In this document: positions 11,313 through 21,770 of the stretch, piece by piece | Numbering within the stretch: the first letter of the stretch is position 1 | How the letters are laid out: every line of letters starts with the position of its first letter | DNA from: Gigaspora rosea | Lineage: Eukaryota > Glomeromycota > Glomeromycetes > Diversisporales > Gigasporaceae | Assembly (NCBI GenBank): GCA_003550325.1 | Contig: QKWP01001230.1 | Span: 53,282 to 117,281, forward strand | Length of the DNA: 64,000 bases | Reading direction: 5' to 3' | Made by a program: the position numbers and the translations under genes | The notes under the pieces: generated by a model | The model's input: the letters and a program-made list of their open reading frames with translations, nothing else | Told to the model about the DNA's origin: nothing | Databases searched by the model: none

Positions 11313-12094
11313 TAGTACAGGAACCCTTAAATCAACTAGTTCTAATATGCGGCCAAATTTTGGGTTGGGTCAGGAGTTGGGTCGGATTGGGTCGGATTGG
11401 GTCAGAGCCAATAAAATTGCAGAAAATTTTGCGAATAAAAAAACCAAAAATATAGTATAAAAAAAAATTTTACCTTTTTTAAATGGATAAGTTTAATGTT
11501 CACCAGTGGTGAATTTCACCAATCCAATTAGAATTAAGGATCAGGTGTAACTTGAAAACAATTTTGTGTAAAAAAAATAAGAATTTTTTAAAAAATCGCT
11601 TCTAACAAAAATTTTGTTTATGAAACTACTTTTTTTTATGCAAAAAAAAAATTTCTTGTAAAATTTTGGTATAAACTATACCCCCTGCCCATCCCAGTTC
11701 TTACCCTTACCCTAATATTAAAGAGATTTAATTTTTATTTGTTTTGCTACATATAATTATGTATAGATGGATAATCACTAGTGAATTTTACCATTGGTGA
11801 ATGCTAAATTAATTCTTTTTAAAAATTTTTTTAAAAATTTTTTTTATAATTTTGCTAATTCTGGCCAAACTTATAGCAGCCAAATTTTACGTTTATTAAT
11901 AAAAATAGTTAACTTTAAACCTTTATAAAAGTAGTTAAACTTTATAAATTAAAAAACTAATTCTATAGCTTTATTCTTAAAGTCTTTCTCTACACTGCTA
12001 TAGAAAGAAAAATTGTCCTAGCTATACTAGTTATTTTTTTATAACGTTTTAAAAATTATCAACTTCGCTTGTTGATTTAAGGGTTCCCGTACTG
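11313..12094. mobile_element. TA-flanked MITE, copy 2 (782 bp)
   Basis: Begins TAGTACAGGAACCCTTAAAT and ends in the inverted form GGGTTCCCGTACTG, with TA on both sides (11311-11312, 12095-12096). It matches the copy at 8228-10704 in reverse orientation, including the runs of TTGGGTCGGA. It lacks the 2-kb TTAA insertion and carries its own different insertion at 11484-11820. Confidence 0.75.
11484..11820. mobile_element. Inverted-repeat insertion within the MITE
   Basis: About 337 bp that are absent from the matching place in the 8228-10704 copy. The ends carry GTTCACCAGTGGTGAATTTC and TTTTACCATTGGTGAATG as inverted repeats. CTTTTTTAAA before and CTTTTTAAA after look like a 9-10 bp duplication. 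The interior contains one of the dispersed cores also present at 3540-3740. The exact borders are uncertain because the target is a poly-A/T tract. Confidence 0.55.
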
Positions 12095-12125
12095 TAGTAA
12101 TTTTATTATTATTTTATTATATTTA

Positions 12126-12829
12126 GGGTGCTACTATTTCCACTATAGTATTTTGCTATTTCCACTATAGTTACACAAAATTTTCTATTTTAGTATTCAA
12201 AATAATAAACCCAATCCTACCTCTAACCTTAATTTAACACTAACCCTAACCCTAAAAACTAATAAATAAATATTTTTTAGCACCTAGTTAAAAGTTTTAA
12301 GCTTATTTTTCTGATTTTAATAGTAGTTAAATCATCAAAATCATCCTAGTGGATTCCAAAATACTTGGAATCAAAGAAGAGAATATAAGGATCTGCAAAT
12401 TTACTATTACACAAAGCAATATAAAGAAAACAAAGTTTGAAAAAGCTGTCAAACGAAAAATTAAGATTTGTGCAAAATTTTATTATTACAACTAACTTTG
12501 AGTTCTTATTTTTCACTATAATAAAAAAACATTTCAAAACATATATAAAGAAAAAATGAATAGTTTGTTTAACAATAAATTTACCGATTCTTATGTTCTC
12601 TTCTTTAATTCCAAGTATTTTGAGATTTACTAAGCCAATTTTGATGATTTAACTACCATTAGAATCAGAAAAATGAGCTTTACAACTTTCAATTAGTAGC
12701 TAAAGAAAGTTTATTTATTAGTTTTAGAGTTAAAATTATAATAAACAGTATTATATTAAATCTAAAAATAGAAACTTTTCATGTAACCATGATAGAAATA
12801 GCAAAATACCATGGTAGAAATAGACATTC
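12126..12829. repeat. Long palindromic (fold-back) element
   Basis: Left arm (about 12126-12410) and right arm (about 12570-12829) are imperfect reverse complements. CTATTTCCACTATAGTATTT near the left end pairs with CAAAATACCATGGTAGAAAT near the right. Inside, TTTTTCTGATTTTAATAGTA pairs with TACCATTAGAATCAGAAAAA. The left arm has a telomere-like CTAACCCTAACCCTAA word. The frame at 12346-12537 spans the loop and is not credible. Confidence 0.6.
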
Positions 12830-12856
12830 TCTGTATATATAGAGAGCTTTGGCATA

Positions 12857-13173
12857 TCGTAGGTTTCCGAAAATAAGCTACCTCCAAAAGAAGCTACCCC
12901 CAGATTTTCAGAAAAATTTTTTAAAAAATCGTTAACAGTCGCTACATATAAAACTTTTTTTTACTATATAAACTTCAAAAGATCGAATAAGTAAAGTGAT
13001 TCAGCGTAACAAAATACACTTTCAGTAAAAATTTCATAGCATTTGAACAACTTTTTATTAGTACATTTTTTTCAATTTTTCGAAAAATTTAACAATTTGA
13101 AAATAAGCTATGCCCACAATTTTTTGTGTAACTTTTTGGCCAAAAAGGGTAGCTTATTTTCGGACAAATACGG
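12857..13173. mobile_element. MITE with CCGTATTT-type ends
   Basis: The left end, TCGTAGGTTTCCGAAAATAA, pairs with the right end, TTATTTTCGGACAAATACGG. TA flanks both sides (12855-12856 and 13174-13175). A degenerate relative lies at 50085-50390. The element at 29647-30157 has a similar CCGTATTTTCG terminus. Confidence 0.65.
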
Positions 13174-13252
13174 TAATTAGCCTTAAACAAAAATATATCT
13201 AAAAAAGCATAGCTAAAATATATTTTATATTTTTTATCCTAGTACCAGATAT

Positions 13253-13414
13253 AGGATCCTGAAATATATATTAATAGGTCAGGTATGAATTTGCTTATTT
13301 TTGAAGTTTTTATATAGTAATTTTTTGTTTATTTTTGAAGTTTTTTCTGCAGATCTTTTCTTTTCTAGTATTCCTATAATTAACCTGACCTATCTATGTA
13401 TATTTCAAGGTCCT
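13253..13414. mobile_element. MITE with AGGATCCT ends (162 bp), copy 1
   Basis: Ends AGGATCCTGAAATATA and TATATTTCAAGGTCCT, with the inner pair ATAGGTCAGGT / ACCTGACCTAT. A perfect 8-bp duplication, CCAGATAT, flanks it (13245-13252 and 13415-13422). The same family recurs at 60151-60328. The 8-bp duplication argues for a hAT-type origin. Confidence 0.85.
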
Positions 13415-13499
13415 CCAGATATATAGAATAAATTGAAATTTTTTATAAAAAAAAAGCAAATAAATTTAAAATACAATCGTCTACCATATTTAGGTTCTC

Positions 13500-13715
13500 A
13501 ATGGGCTGGGTTGGGCTGGGTTCATCTAAACCCAAGCCTGGCCCATAGAATTATAAACCTAGCCCAAGCTCGGCCCAATTCATCACAGTTTGAAATATAA
13601 GCCCAAACCCGGCCCAAGCTTAGCCCAGCCCGACCCAACCCAACCCAAGCCTGGCCCAACCCAGGCCCGCCCAACCCAATCCTGGCCCAACAAGCCTGGC
13701 CCAATCCATAATTTG
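13500..13715. repeat. GGCCCA-rich minisatellite
   Basis: Degenerate tandem copies of AAGCCTGGCCCA/ACCCGGCCCAAG, beginning with a short inverted portion (GGGCTGGGTTGGGCTGGG). This is a GC-rich island in AT-rich DNA, and the same unit recurs at 15748-15915. The open frame on the minus strand (13522-13704) is a Gly/Ala/Trp-rich translation of the repeat and not a gene. Confidence 0.7.
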
Positions 13716-14343
13716 CAAATAGTATTACTAATTAATTAATTATCAACAATTAATTAATTGTCCAATAAAATTATTATTAATTAGTTGGCAACTTGACAAC
13801 TAATCAATTTTTGATTTGAAACACTAAGATAATTATATTTTCCAAATAACTTAATTCGTGATTCGCCTATAAATAATAGAAATCATATATGTAATATATA
13901 GTAAAAAGTGGGAATAAGTAAAGATAAGTTTTTTAGTAAATGTTGGAATCTGGCTGTTCCTCCTTCTAAAAGTTTTTTTCTGTCAAGTAAACTTTTAGTG
14001 TGCATCTAATAAAAGTTGTAGAGTTAATTTTTCTGATTCCAATACTTCACTGAAACTATAAAAAAATTGAAAATATTATTATTATATATTAATTATGTTT
14101 TTATTATATTTTAAAAAACGTTATAATTACTAGTTATAAGTTAATAATAATAATATAAATAATATATATTAAAACTGTTTTAGTAATATTAATAAAAACA
14201 TTTTTAAAACATTATTAAACTAAATAAATTTCATATTTATAGTATAATATAAATATTTATATTATATAAATATATCATATTATAATATATTTTATAATAT
14301 TAAATATAATATAAATAAAACAAATCAATAATATAATGATTTA

Positions 14344-15167
14344 NNNNNNNNNNNNNNNNNNNNNNNNNNNNNNNNNNNNNNNNNNNNNNNNNNNNNNNNN
14401 NNNNNNNNNNNNNNNNNNNNNNNNNNNNNNNNNNNNNNNNNNNNNNNNNNNNNNNNNNNNNNNNNNNNNNNNNNNNNNNNNNNNNNNNNNNNNNNNNNNN
14501 NNNNNNNNNNNNNNNNNNNNNNNNNNNNNNNNNNNNNNNNNNNNNNNNNNNNNNNNNNNNNNNNNNNNNNNNNNNNNNNNNNNNNNNNNNNNNNNNNNNN
14601 NNNNNNNNNNNNNNNNNNNNNNNNNNNNNNNNNNNNNNNNNNNNNNNNNNNNNNNNNNNNNNNNNNNNNNNNNNNNNNNNNNNNNNNNNNNNNNNNNNNN
14701 NNNNNNNNNNNNNNNNNNNNNNNNNNNNNNNNNNNNNNNNNNNNNNNNNNNNNNNNNNNNNNNNNNNNNNNNNNNNNNNNNNNNNNNNNNNNNNNNNNNN
14801 NNNNNNNNNNNNNNNNNNNNNNNNNNNNNNNNNNNNNNNNNNNNNNNNNNNNNNNNNNNNNNNNNNNNNNNNNNNNNNNNNNNNNNNNNNNNNNNNNNNN
14901 NNNNNNNNNNNNNNNNNNNNNNNNNNNNNNNNNNNNNNNNNNNNNNNNNNNNNNNNNNNNNNNNNNNNNNNNNNNNNNNNNNNNNNNNNNNNNNNNNNNN
15001 NNNNNNNNNNNNNNNNNNNNNNNNNNNNNNNNNNNNNNNNNNNNNNNNNNNNNNNNNNNNNNNNNNNNNNNNNNNNNNNNNNNNNNNNNNNNNNNNNNNN
15101 NNNNNNNNNNNNNNNNNNNNNNNNNNNNNNNNNNNNNNNNNNNNNNNNNNNNNNNNNNNNNNNNNNN
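14344..15167. other. Assembly gap (824 N)
   Basis: A run of N between AT-rich flanks. The open frames reported across it are artefacts. Its length may be an estimate, not a measurement. Confidence 0.98.
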
Positions 15168-15335
15168 TAGTAGTAAAATCATTAAAATTGACACAATATA
15201 GCATGGGATATAAGCATTTTAATCTTCGCAACTATATGTTTTTTCTTTGTTTATTTAAAGGAAAAAACATATAGTCGCAAAGATTAAAATGCTCATTTAT
15301 CATGATATACTAGGTCAATTTTAATGGTTTTACTA
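15168..15335. repeat. Near-perfect palindrome, about 75-bp arms
   Basis: AGCATTTTAATCTTCGCAAC and ATATGTTTTTTC on the left pair with GAAAAAACATATAGTCGCAA and AGATTAAAATGCTC on the right across a short T/A-rich loop near 15245-15258. It starts right at the edge of the assembly gap. Confidence 0.75.
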
Positions 15336-15747
15336 CCATTAGAATCAGAAAAATTAGCTCTACAACGTTTATTAGATAAACATCAAAGGTTTAATTGACA
15401 GAAAAAACTTTTAGAAGGAGGAACAGCCAGATTCCCATATTTAGTAAATTAATATAGTAATTTGCCCCAAAATTTATTATGTAGATCCTATTAATTATAG
15501 GCGAATCACGAATTAATTATTAAAATGTATATTCTTGAATCTATTAAATTATATTATGCTAAAAATTACACACTTTACCAAATTAACTAGAATATTATTT
15601 GGTTAATTTTTATTAAGTATTTCAAGAATTATAAAAATAACTAACTAAATTAAAAAAATTATAGTTTAAAAAAAAAAAAAAATTTTAACATCTAATTTAA
15701 ATACAATAGGCCTGTAACTAGTAAAAACTATATATTTTTAATAAGTA

Positions 15748-15915
15748 TTGCCGGGTTTTATCAGGCCTCTTTATAAAATCTGGGCCCGGCCTATTATTTT
15801 ACAAGCCCAACCCAGGCCTAGCCCAATTAATCACGGGCTTAAAATTTGGGCCCAAGCCTGGCCCATGCCTGGCCCAACCCACAAATTACCGAGTTTAGCC
15901 TGGCCTGTTGCAAAC
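15748..15915. repeat. GGCCCA-rich minisatellite, second copy
   Basis: Same GCCTGGCCCA units as at 13500-13715 (CCCAAGCCTGGCCCATGCCT). The two copies bracket the inverted repeat at 13848-15520. No coding function is evident. Confidence 0.65.
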
Positions 15916-16353
15916 CCTAACCATATTAGGACCCTGAAGAACTCTGATACAACTCAGATCTGAGTTTGTATAATTTTAGCAGTATTTTAGCCAAATGGAT
16001 GTATAAAATAGAGCAAAATCCGAAAATTTACTATATAAAAATGCAACATTTGATGAATTTCTATACAAAATTTTCTTTTTTTTAGAATCATCTGAGTTGT
16101 ATCAAAGTTCTTGGGGGTCCTACTATATCAATTAACCAACTTGTCACGCTATTTATGACTGAGTTTTTTTTGTTATATATAAATTTATAAAAAAAAACAT
16201 ATAAAATTACTATAAGCTTTTGAATCTATGATATTTCCTCCTTTACATATTAACTTAAAATTAAATTTTTCAGAAATATAGAACAAGAGGAAAAGAAAAA
16301 ATTGAGTTTAAAAATCAAATTAAAATTTTGCTGATTTTGCACAAAATGAAAAT

Positions 16354-17054
16354 TTTTTTTTATTTTTTTTATTTTTTTTAGACGTAGCCTTGCTCGGCTT
16401 ATTGGGCCACTTTATTAATTAATAGTTGTGTACAAAGACGAGGGTACAACTAGCCACACGTCACTTTTGGTGCCTAATTTAAGTAGTCCGCCCGCAGGTT
16501 CTACACTAGCTGCTATACCTGCAACCCGCTACGGGTATTGCCTATTCAAAACCCTCTGATCTAAATATACGAATCCACTAATTAACTTACACAAACAGCC
16601 ATAGGGCTAATTTACCCCGCAGGCATCCAGTACCAGTCGAGCAACTTCGTCCCATTTCGTCATTTTATTCCCCTGGATTTTTGGTACCACGTGGTCCGAT
16701 ATTCGAATCACGAGGTACGTCCCTTGCCCTTGTAAGGTTCATTCGGATCCCAGCACTGACCTTATTTATGGTAGCACCGTCAGAGATCCTAATCTACCTC
16801 CTTACTCGGGTCTTCCCAAACTGGTTTCTGTTTTTCCAGTTCTTTGGATTTTTCAGTGTAACAAATACTTATTGCGCCCGAGAGCTTCCATTCAAGATGG
16901 TGGAACCAAGGTTACAGGTTTTTTACCCAACCGATGTTAAGCCACAGTTACCATAACACAGGCCTAATTTTCGTTATCGTCGCCAGTGGGATTTGAACTG
17001 TCGACCTGCCGCTTGGGGGTGACAACCTGGCCACTTCTCTAGGTCGCCACACCC
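16354..17054 (-). mobile_element. tRNA-headed SINE, copy A (701 bp)
   Basis: Flanked by perfect 17-bp duplications TTGCACAAAATGAAAAT (16337-16353 and 17055-17071). Read on the minus strand it starts at 17054 with a tRNA-like head. A possible polymerase III A-box, TGGCGACCTAGAGAAGTGG, is followed about 30 nt later by the B-box-like AGTTCAAATCC (complement of 16989-16999). It ends in an A-rich tail of AAAAAAAAT units (16354-16379). Long duplications, an A tail and a tRNA head together indicate retroposition. The plus-strand frame at 16681-16956 is accidental. It is long for a SINE. Confidence 0.8.
16988..17050 (-). promoter_or_regulatory. Internal pol III A/B boxes of SINE A
   Basis: The A-box-like segment is the complement of 17027-17050 and the B-box-like segment the complement of 16988-17000. 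The spacing matches tRNA genes. The B box differs from GGTTCGANTCC at two positions (A at its first base, A for the central G), so activity is uncertain. Confidence 0.55.
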
Positions 17055-17190
17055 TTGCACAAAATGAAAATGTAACTTTGCCAAAAACAAATATTTAACA
17101 ATTTTAAAACAATAAGTATGTATAAAATTATGCCCTAAACAACTTTACTTAAGTAACCAAAGTAGGTTACCTTGTAAGAAAAATAAGTTA

Positions 17191-17351
17191 GGGCACTGAC
17201 ATTTATTAGATAATACTTTAGGGAGTGGGGGTCAAGAAAAATCTTATCTTAGTTAAATTTGATTGGCTAAAATTCTATTTATAGATCTTACCTAGAGGTG
17301 GGAGGTAAGCTTCTATAGTAAATGAATATTAGATAATAAATATCAGTGCCC
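17191..17351. mobile_element. Harbinger-like MITE, copy 1 (161 bp)
   Basis: Ends GGGCACTGACATTTATTA and TAATAAATATCAGTGCCC, flanked by TTA on both sides (17188-17190 and 17352-17354). The sister fold-back copy has a single TTA at the same place (near 25877), which proves insertion with a 3-bp TTA duplication. A GGGC terminus with a TTA/TAA target is the PIF/Harbinger signature. Confidence 0.85.
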
Positions 17352-18030
17352 TTACCTATGTACTAAAGTAAAATTTTTTGAGTTTTAAATATAAAACTCC
17401 TTTTTTATTAAAATAACCTACTTTGGGCGCTTAAGCAAAGTTGTTCAGCATGCAATATTATTTAAGTCAAAAAGCTTTTGTTTGGCCATTTACTAGGTAA
17501 AAAATGAGGTTGAAGTTAGAAAAAAAAATTTTTTTAGAAAATTTTTTTTTTAACTTTGACCCATTTTTTATCTAGTAAATAGCTAAAAAAAAAAATGCAG
17601 TTTAACTTTAAATACAATAAAATTGCATGCTGAACAACTTTGCTTAAGTACCCAAAGTAGGTTATCTTGATAAAAAAAGGGTTTTATATTTAAAACTCAA
17701 AAAATTTTACTTTAGTACATAGATAACCCATTTTTCTTACAAGGTAATCTACTTTGGTCGTCTAAGTAAAGTTGTTCAGAGCATGATTTTACACATACTT
17801 ATTATTTTAAACTTATTAAATATTTGTTTTTGGTGAAGTTACATTTTTGTTTGTGCAAAATCTACAAGATTTTTAAGCTCAATTTTTTCTTTTCCTCTTG
17901 TTCTATATTCCTGAAAAATTTAATTTTAAGTTAATATATAGGGGAAGAAACATTATGGATTCAAAACTTATAGTAATTTTATTTGTTTTTTTATAAATTT
18001 TATATGTAGAAAATTTTGTTGTAACATATT

Positions 18031-18921
18031 ATATGACTAATATTATTATAGACACTTTTTAAAATTTATAAGTCGGGTTCAAATAAGTAAATATAGCATA
18101 AAATTTTATTATGTTTGAAGCAGTTCAACATACTAAAATTTCACATGATTTTATTAGATTGTATAGAAGATATGCAAAAAATTTAATGAGCTTTCATTTT
18201 TGGATTTGATCAAAAATCAATTTTTAGATTTTTCTGAATTTACTAAAAAATTTACTAAAGATCATACTTGTTTTAAATTAGCTTAAAATTTTGCCCATAT
18301 ATAGTATGATATTGTGCCAATTTTGTACAGTATAAAAAAACTAGATTTGTATAACATATTGGTATAATAATTCATATTTTTTTTTTTACAAAACAATAAA
18401 GTAGTCATAAAAATTTAATAGAAGACCAAAGAGGTGCAATAAATTATGACCACTAGCAAGGTAATTTGGTTTGTACTATCATAGCAGCTATTGGGTGCAG
18501 CAAATCTGTAGTGTAAAATATTATTCATGAGTTTTATTAGGTAGGGCAGAGGCAAAAAAAAGCCCAGACATCCTAAAAAGGCATAGATTGATGTACCACC
18601 TAAGTATTATCATAAGCTAATTACAAGTATGCCTGATTGAGTTGCTGCTTGTATTAAAGCAAAAAAGGATCTATAAAGCATTAAAATGAAATAATTTTTT
18701 TTTGTAAAAAAAAAATAAAAAAAATTTGAATTTGCAAATAAAAAAACCACATTTACATTTTTTTTGTATAACTTTAGTGTAATCTAATTAAAATCACACA
18801 AAATTTTAGTATATTATATTTTGGAATCTACCAAACATGTAATATAAATTTGTGCTGTTTTACTTACCCGATCCCAAGTAATAAATTTTAAAAAGTGTCC
18901 ACAATAATATGTAGACCACTG
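18031..18921. mobile_element. Degenerate Tc1/mariner element
   Basis: The right terminus, inverted, reads CAGTGGTCTACATATTATTG, then TGGACACTTTTTAAAATTT, a Tc1-like end followed by TA. The left end repeats it with decay (ATTATTATAGACACTTTTT). Inside, plus-strand codons around 18442-18535 read with two stops as GNLVCTIIAAIGCSKSVV, then NIIHEF, resembling the helix-turn-helix of Tc1 transposases. The catalytic part is missing. This is a dead, internally deleted copy. Confidence 0.7.
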
Positions 18922-20220
18922 TATTTATATTTTTTATAATTTTGTCTATTCAAAAAAAGTATTAAAAATTTTGGGTTTTAAATAAAATAGATCAAAACCT
19001 CATTTCAAAAAAAATTTTAATTTTATGTTCCAAACTCCAAAAAGAATAATTTTGTCACCATGTATAAAATACCAAATTACTAGCAAACCATCAATTTTTT
19101 TTATATTTGCAGTCTTGCTAGTATTTTATTAAAAAAAAATATAAAATTATATATGATAATATAATAATGATACTAAAACTCTTTTAAGAAAATCTAATAT
19201 TATCTGGTTATTTCAAAAGCTCTAAATGCAATTCAGTATACCATTTACAAGTAAAGAAAATCAACTTTGTTAGCTCTGTCAGGAGCAAAACAGAATTTCT
19301 CTTAAATTCCTCCTATTTAGCAACTATAATGAGAATATTAATATTCAAACTTGACTATACAAAAAAAAACCAAAAAAAATAAAAATATAAGAAAAATGTG
19401 ACAAATAAGAAAATAACTAAGAACCTAAATAAAAAACCAAATGCTAATAAATAAAATATCAAAATAAAAAAAAAAAGAAAAATTCCATACTAAAGGCAAA
19501 GAGTATAAAAAAAATATATAAAAAAATTCTAAATTATGCCTAATATAAAATATATTTGTTTAGAAAATTTTCATTATTTTTTGCAGATTCCAAACTATTA
19601 CCATGTTGGTTCTATTTTAGTAGGCATATAATCCAAATAGAAAAGAGTAAATACTACCAATTTTTTAGGAGTAAAATAAATACCCACTTTGTTAAAATTT
19701 TAAAAAAGCCAAAGAGGCAAGAGGAAAGTAGATTAACTTGTAAGGTGCATAGGAGTATATGCTTTGCAGAACAATATATTTAACCAAAAGTATACTTCTG
19801 CTAGAGCTTCTATATCTTCTGATAAAAACTTCAGAATTGTTGTCCTACTACCTTTTTTATAGTAATAAAGTCTTTTATCTGAAAAGTCAAACCTATAAAG
19901 AGAGTTTTTTTTAGCTCTATTTCAGTTCTTCTTAATATACAATCTAAAACTATATTCAAGTTGCTTCTAGATAAAGTTTTTGTTATGTACAAGTATACTA
20001 ACTACAAAGTTTTCATAGATCAGTATTTGTGGAAAAGTTGGTACCAAGAATTATCAGAAAAAGTTGAATTGCTATTTGGCAGATTATCAATTAAAAAAAA
20101 GTAGATTATAAGTATATTTATCATAATTTTTTAAACAAATTTGTCTAGATAAAATTCTAAACAATATTGTAAATCTTTATATTGTAAATTTTTTAGTAAA
20201 TATTTTAAAAGACTAATGCT
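18922..20220. other. AT-rich intergenic, no gene seen
   Basis: Long A-rich tracts and no motif that I recognise. The 75-codon frame at 19556-19783 starts at TTG and resembles nothing. The text may include old retroelement debris, but I could not support a family. Confidence 0.4.
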
Positions 20221-20224
20221 AATT

Positions 20225-20480
20225 TTTACCCTAGGTGATGTCACCTGATTGCATAAAAACCAATCTGGTAGTCAGATCTAGTGTGACCAAACCAAAGCGA
20301 AGAAAAAAAAGTCAAAAAACTTTAATACCACAAAATTTTATTATGAAAACTATGCTTCGATGTCTAAACAAAAGTTTTTAGCATAAAATTTTGCATATAA
20401 ATAAATCTCCTTATCCTGACCAAAGCTAACCCTAACCTTAACTCTAATTAAATTTAATTTTTTAATAAAAATTTTACAAT
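20225..20480. repeat. Dispersed repeat core, another copy
   Basis: Contains CTTCGATGTCTAAACAAAAG, TAAAATTTTGCATATAAATAA and CTAACCCTAACCTTAAC in the same order as 3540-3740. It is flanked by GGTGATGTCACC (a 12-bp palindrome at 20234) at the left and GGGTGTCAATAGAACC at the right. Confidence 0.5.
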
Positions 20481-20561
20481 ATCGGGTGTCAATAGAACCA
20501 GGCAAATCATTTTTATAAATTTAGTGTAACCTTAAATTTGTATCGATTTCTTTTCTTTTCT

Positions 20562-21038
20562 TTTTTTTTTTTTTTAATGTTTATAATTCAAAAAATTTAA
20601 ATTTTAACTTTGGCCGATTTCGATGATAGCCGAATTAAAAACTCAATGAATGAAGGTTTACTTCGATGCTCGAAATTTCTTGATTGATGATCGATTATTT
20701 ATTTATCGATTCCGCTTTCTACATTAGTGAAATAGATGAGTAAAGTAAAGGAATGAAATAAGCAAACAATCCTATAGAAACAGTTGTTGACCATGTGAGN
20801 TTTTTTTTTTTTTTAATGTTTATAATTCAAAAAATTTAAATTTTAACTTTGGCCGATTTCGATGATAGCCGAATTAAAAACTCAATGAATGAAGGTTTAC
20901 TTCGATGCTCGAAATTTCTTGATTGATGATCGATTATTTATTTATCGATTCCGCTTTCTACATTAGTGAAATAGATGAGTAAAGTAAAGGAATGAAATAA
21001 GCAAACAATCCTATAGAAACAGTTGTTGACCATGTGAG
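20562..21038. repeat. Exact direct duplication around a single N
   Basis: The segment 20562-20799 (poly-T, then AATGTTTATAATTC to CCATGTGAG) is repeated at 20801-21038 with a 239-bp offset. One N separates the copies. Identity with a poly-T junction and an N suggests an assembly joint written twice and not a real duplication. Confidence 0.85.
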
Positions 21039-21477
21039 CAGCGGGGCAAGATCCCGTGAAATACAATTATATTAATAATTTATATAAATCCATTTAGTAG
21101 TATAACTAACCAATCACATGAGTTTGCATTTTGTTCGTAGATTTCCTGGTGAGATCCCGTATAGTGAATTCTGTAGACGTGTTTTCTTGTATTTTTTTTT
21201 TTGTATGATCGAGTGACAAATTACTGAATAGAATCTAAAAATTTTTAATAAAATTTAGCCATACTAGCCGAGCTTTCAATGGAAAGTTATGTTACAATTT
21301 GTAAAATATGCATATATACAATGTAATTTATATGTAACATAAATTGTAATTTATGTAATGCAAACCCTAGCCTCGATGTTACTTAGAGATTACGAGTAAA
21401 GTGGCAAGCATTCAAAACTGAAGATCATTTTTATCTTTCATGTGATAGCTCGGCGATTTTTCATTTTTACACTTAAA

Positions 21478-21770
21478 CGAGGATTTTTTTACTAAGTTAA
21501 TCGAACTTTACTCATTAAATAAAGTTGTACGGAATGCCATCTTTTACTTGCTCAAATTTTGGCACAATTCAGATAACTTTTTATTAATGGCTTTTTTTTT
21601 CGTTATACGTTTTGGAACAGAAATTAGTTTCTGCGCCAAAGCTCATAAAAAAAAAATCATTAATAAAAAAGTTATTTGAATTGTGCCAAAATTGAGTATA
21701 AGTAAAATATGGCATTTCGAACACTTAATGAGTAAAAGCTTGATTTTTAAATTAATAAAAAAAAAACCTG
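21478..21770. repeat. Palindrome upstream of the F-box/LRR gene
   Basis: TTTTGGCACAATTCAGATAA, CTTTTTATTAATG at the left pairs with CATTAATAAAAAAGTTATTT and GAATTGTGCCAAAA at the right. Outer parts around ACTCATTAA / TTAATGAGT also pair. The arms are about 130 bp with a 40-nt centre. It looks like a fold-back element some 525 bp upstream of the start at 22296. Confidence 0.7.

Larger units (their letters stand above)
13848..15520. repeat. Large inverted repeat around an assembly gap
   Basis: GTGATTCGCCTATAAATAAT at the left matches, inverted, TAATTATAGGCGAATCACGA at the right. GAATCTGGCTGTTCCTCCTT at the left matches AAGGAGGAACAGCCAGATTC at the right. The arms are about 200 bp (13848-14060 and 15330-15520), so this is a fold-back element or a pair of elements whose centre could not be assembled. 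Confidence 0.7.
16162..18022. mobile_element. Fold-back element, copy 1, with two insertions
   Basis: A palindromic element centred near 17535. Its left arm from 16162 (TATATATAAATTTAT, then AACAAGAGGAAAAGAAAAAA) is repeated inverted up to about 18022. Each arm also contains inverted AAAGTAGGTTACCTTG blocks, giving hairpins within hairpins. Removing the SINE (701 bp plus 17-bp duplication) and the Harbinger-like MITE (161 bp plus 3-bp duplication) leaves about 980 bp, close to the 952 bp of the second copy at 25585-26536. It has no coding capacity. Confidence 0.75.

Noticed and set aside
12222..12260. Interstitial telomere
   Set aside because: Only two or three CCCTAA units, within a fold-back arm, and similar short words occur in other element centres.
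13522..13704. 60-codon Gly/Trp-rich minus-strand frame
   Set aside because: Translation of the GGCCCA minisatellite.
14325..15274. Three long open frames of about 290-312 codons
   Set aside because: They are translations of the N gap.
16681..16956. 91-codon plus-strand frame, with relatives at 55696-56226
   Set aside because: They lie antisense within SINE copies, and the shared residues come from shared SINE DNA. Frames differ between copies.
16977..17054. Possible tRNA gene (also 56200-56278)
   Set aside because: A- and B-box-like motifs are present but no full cloverleaf could be drawn, and both are the heads of retroposed elements.
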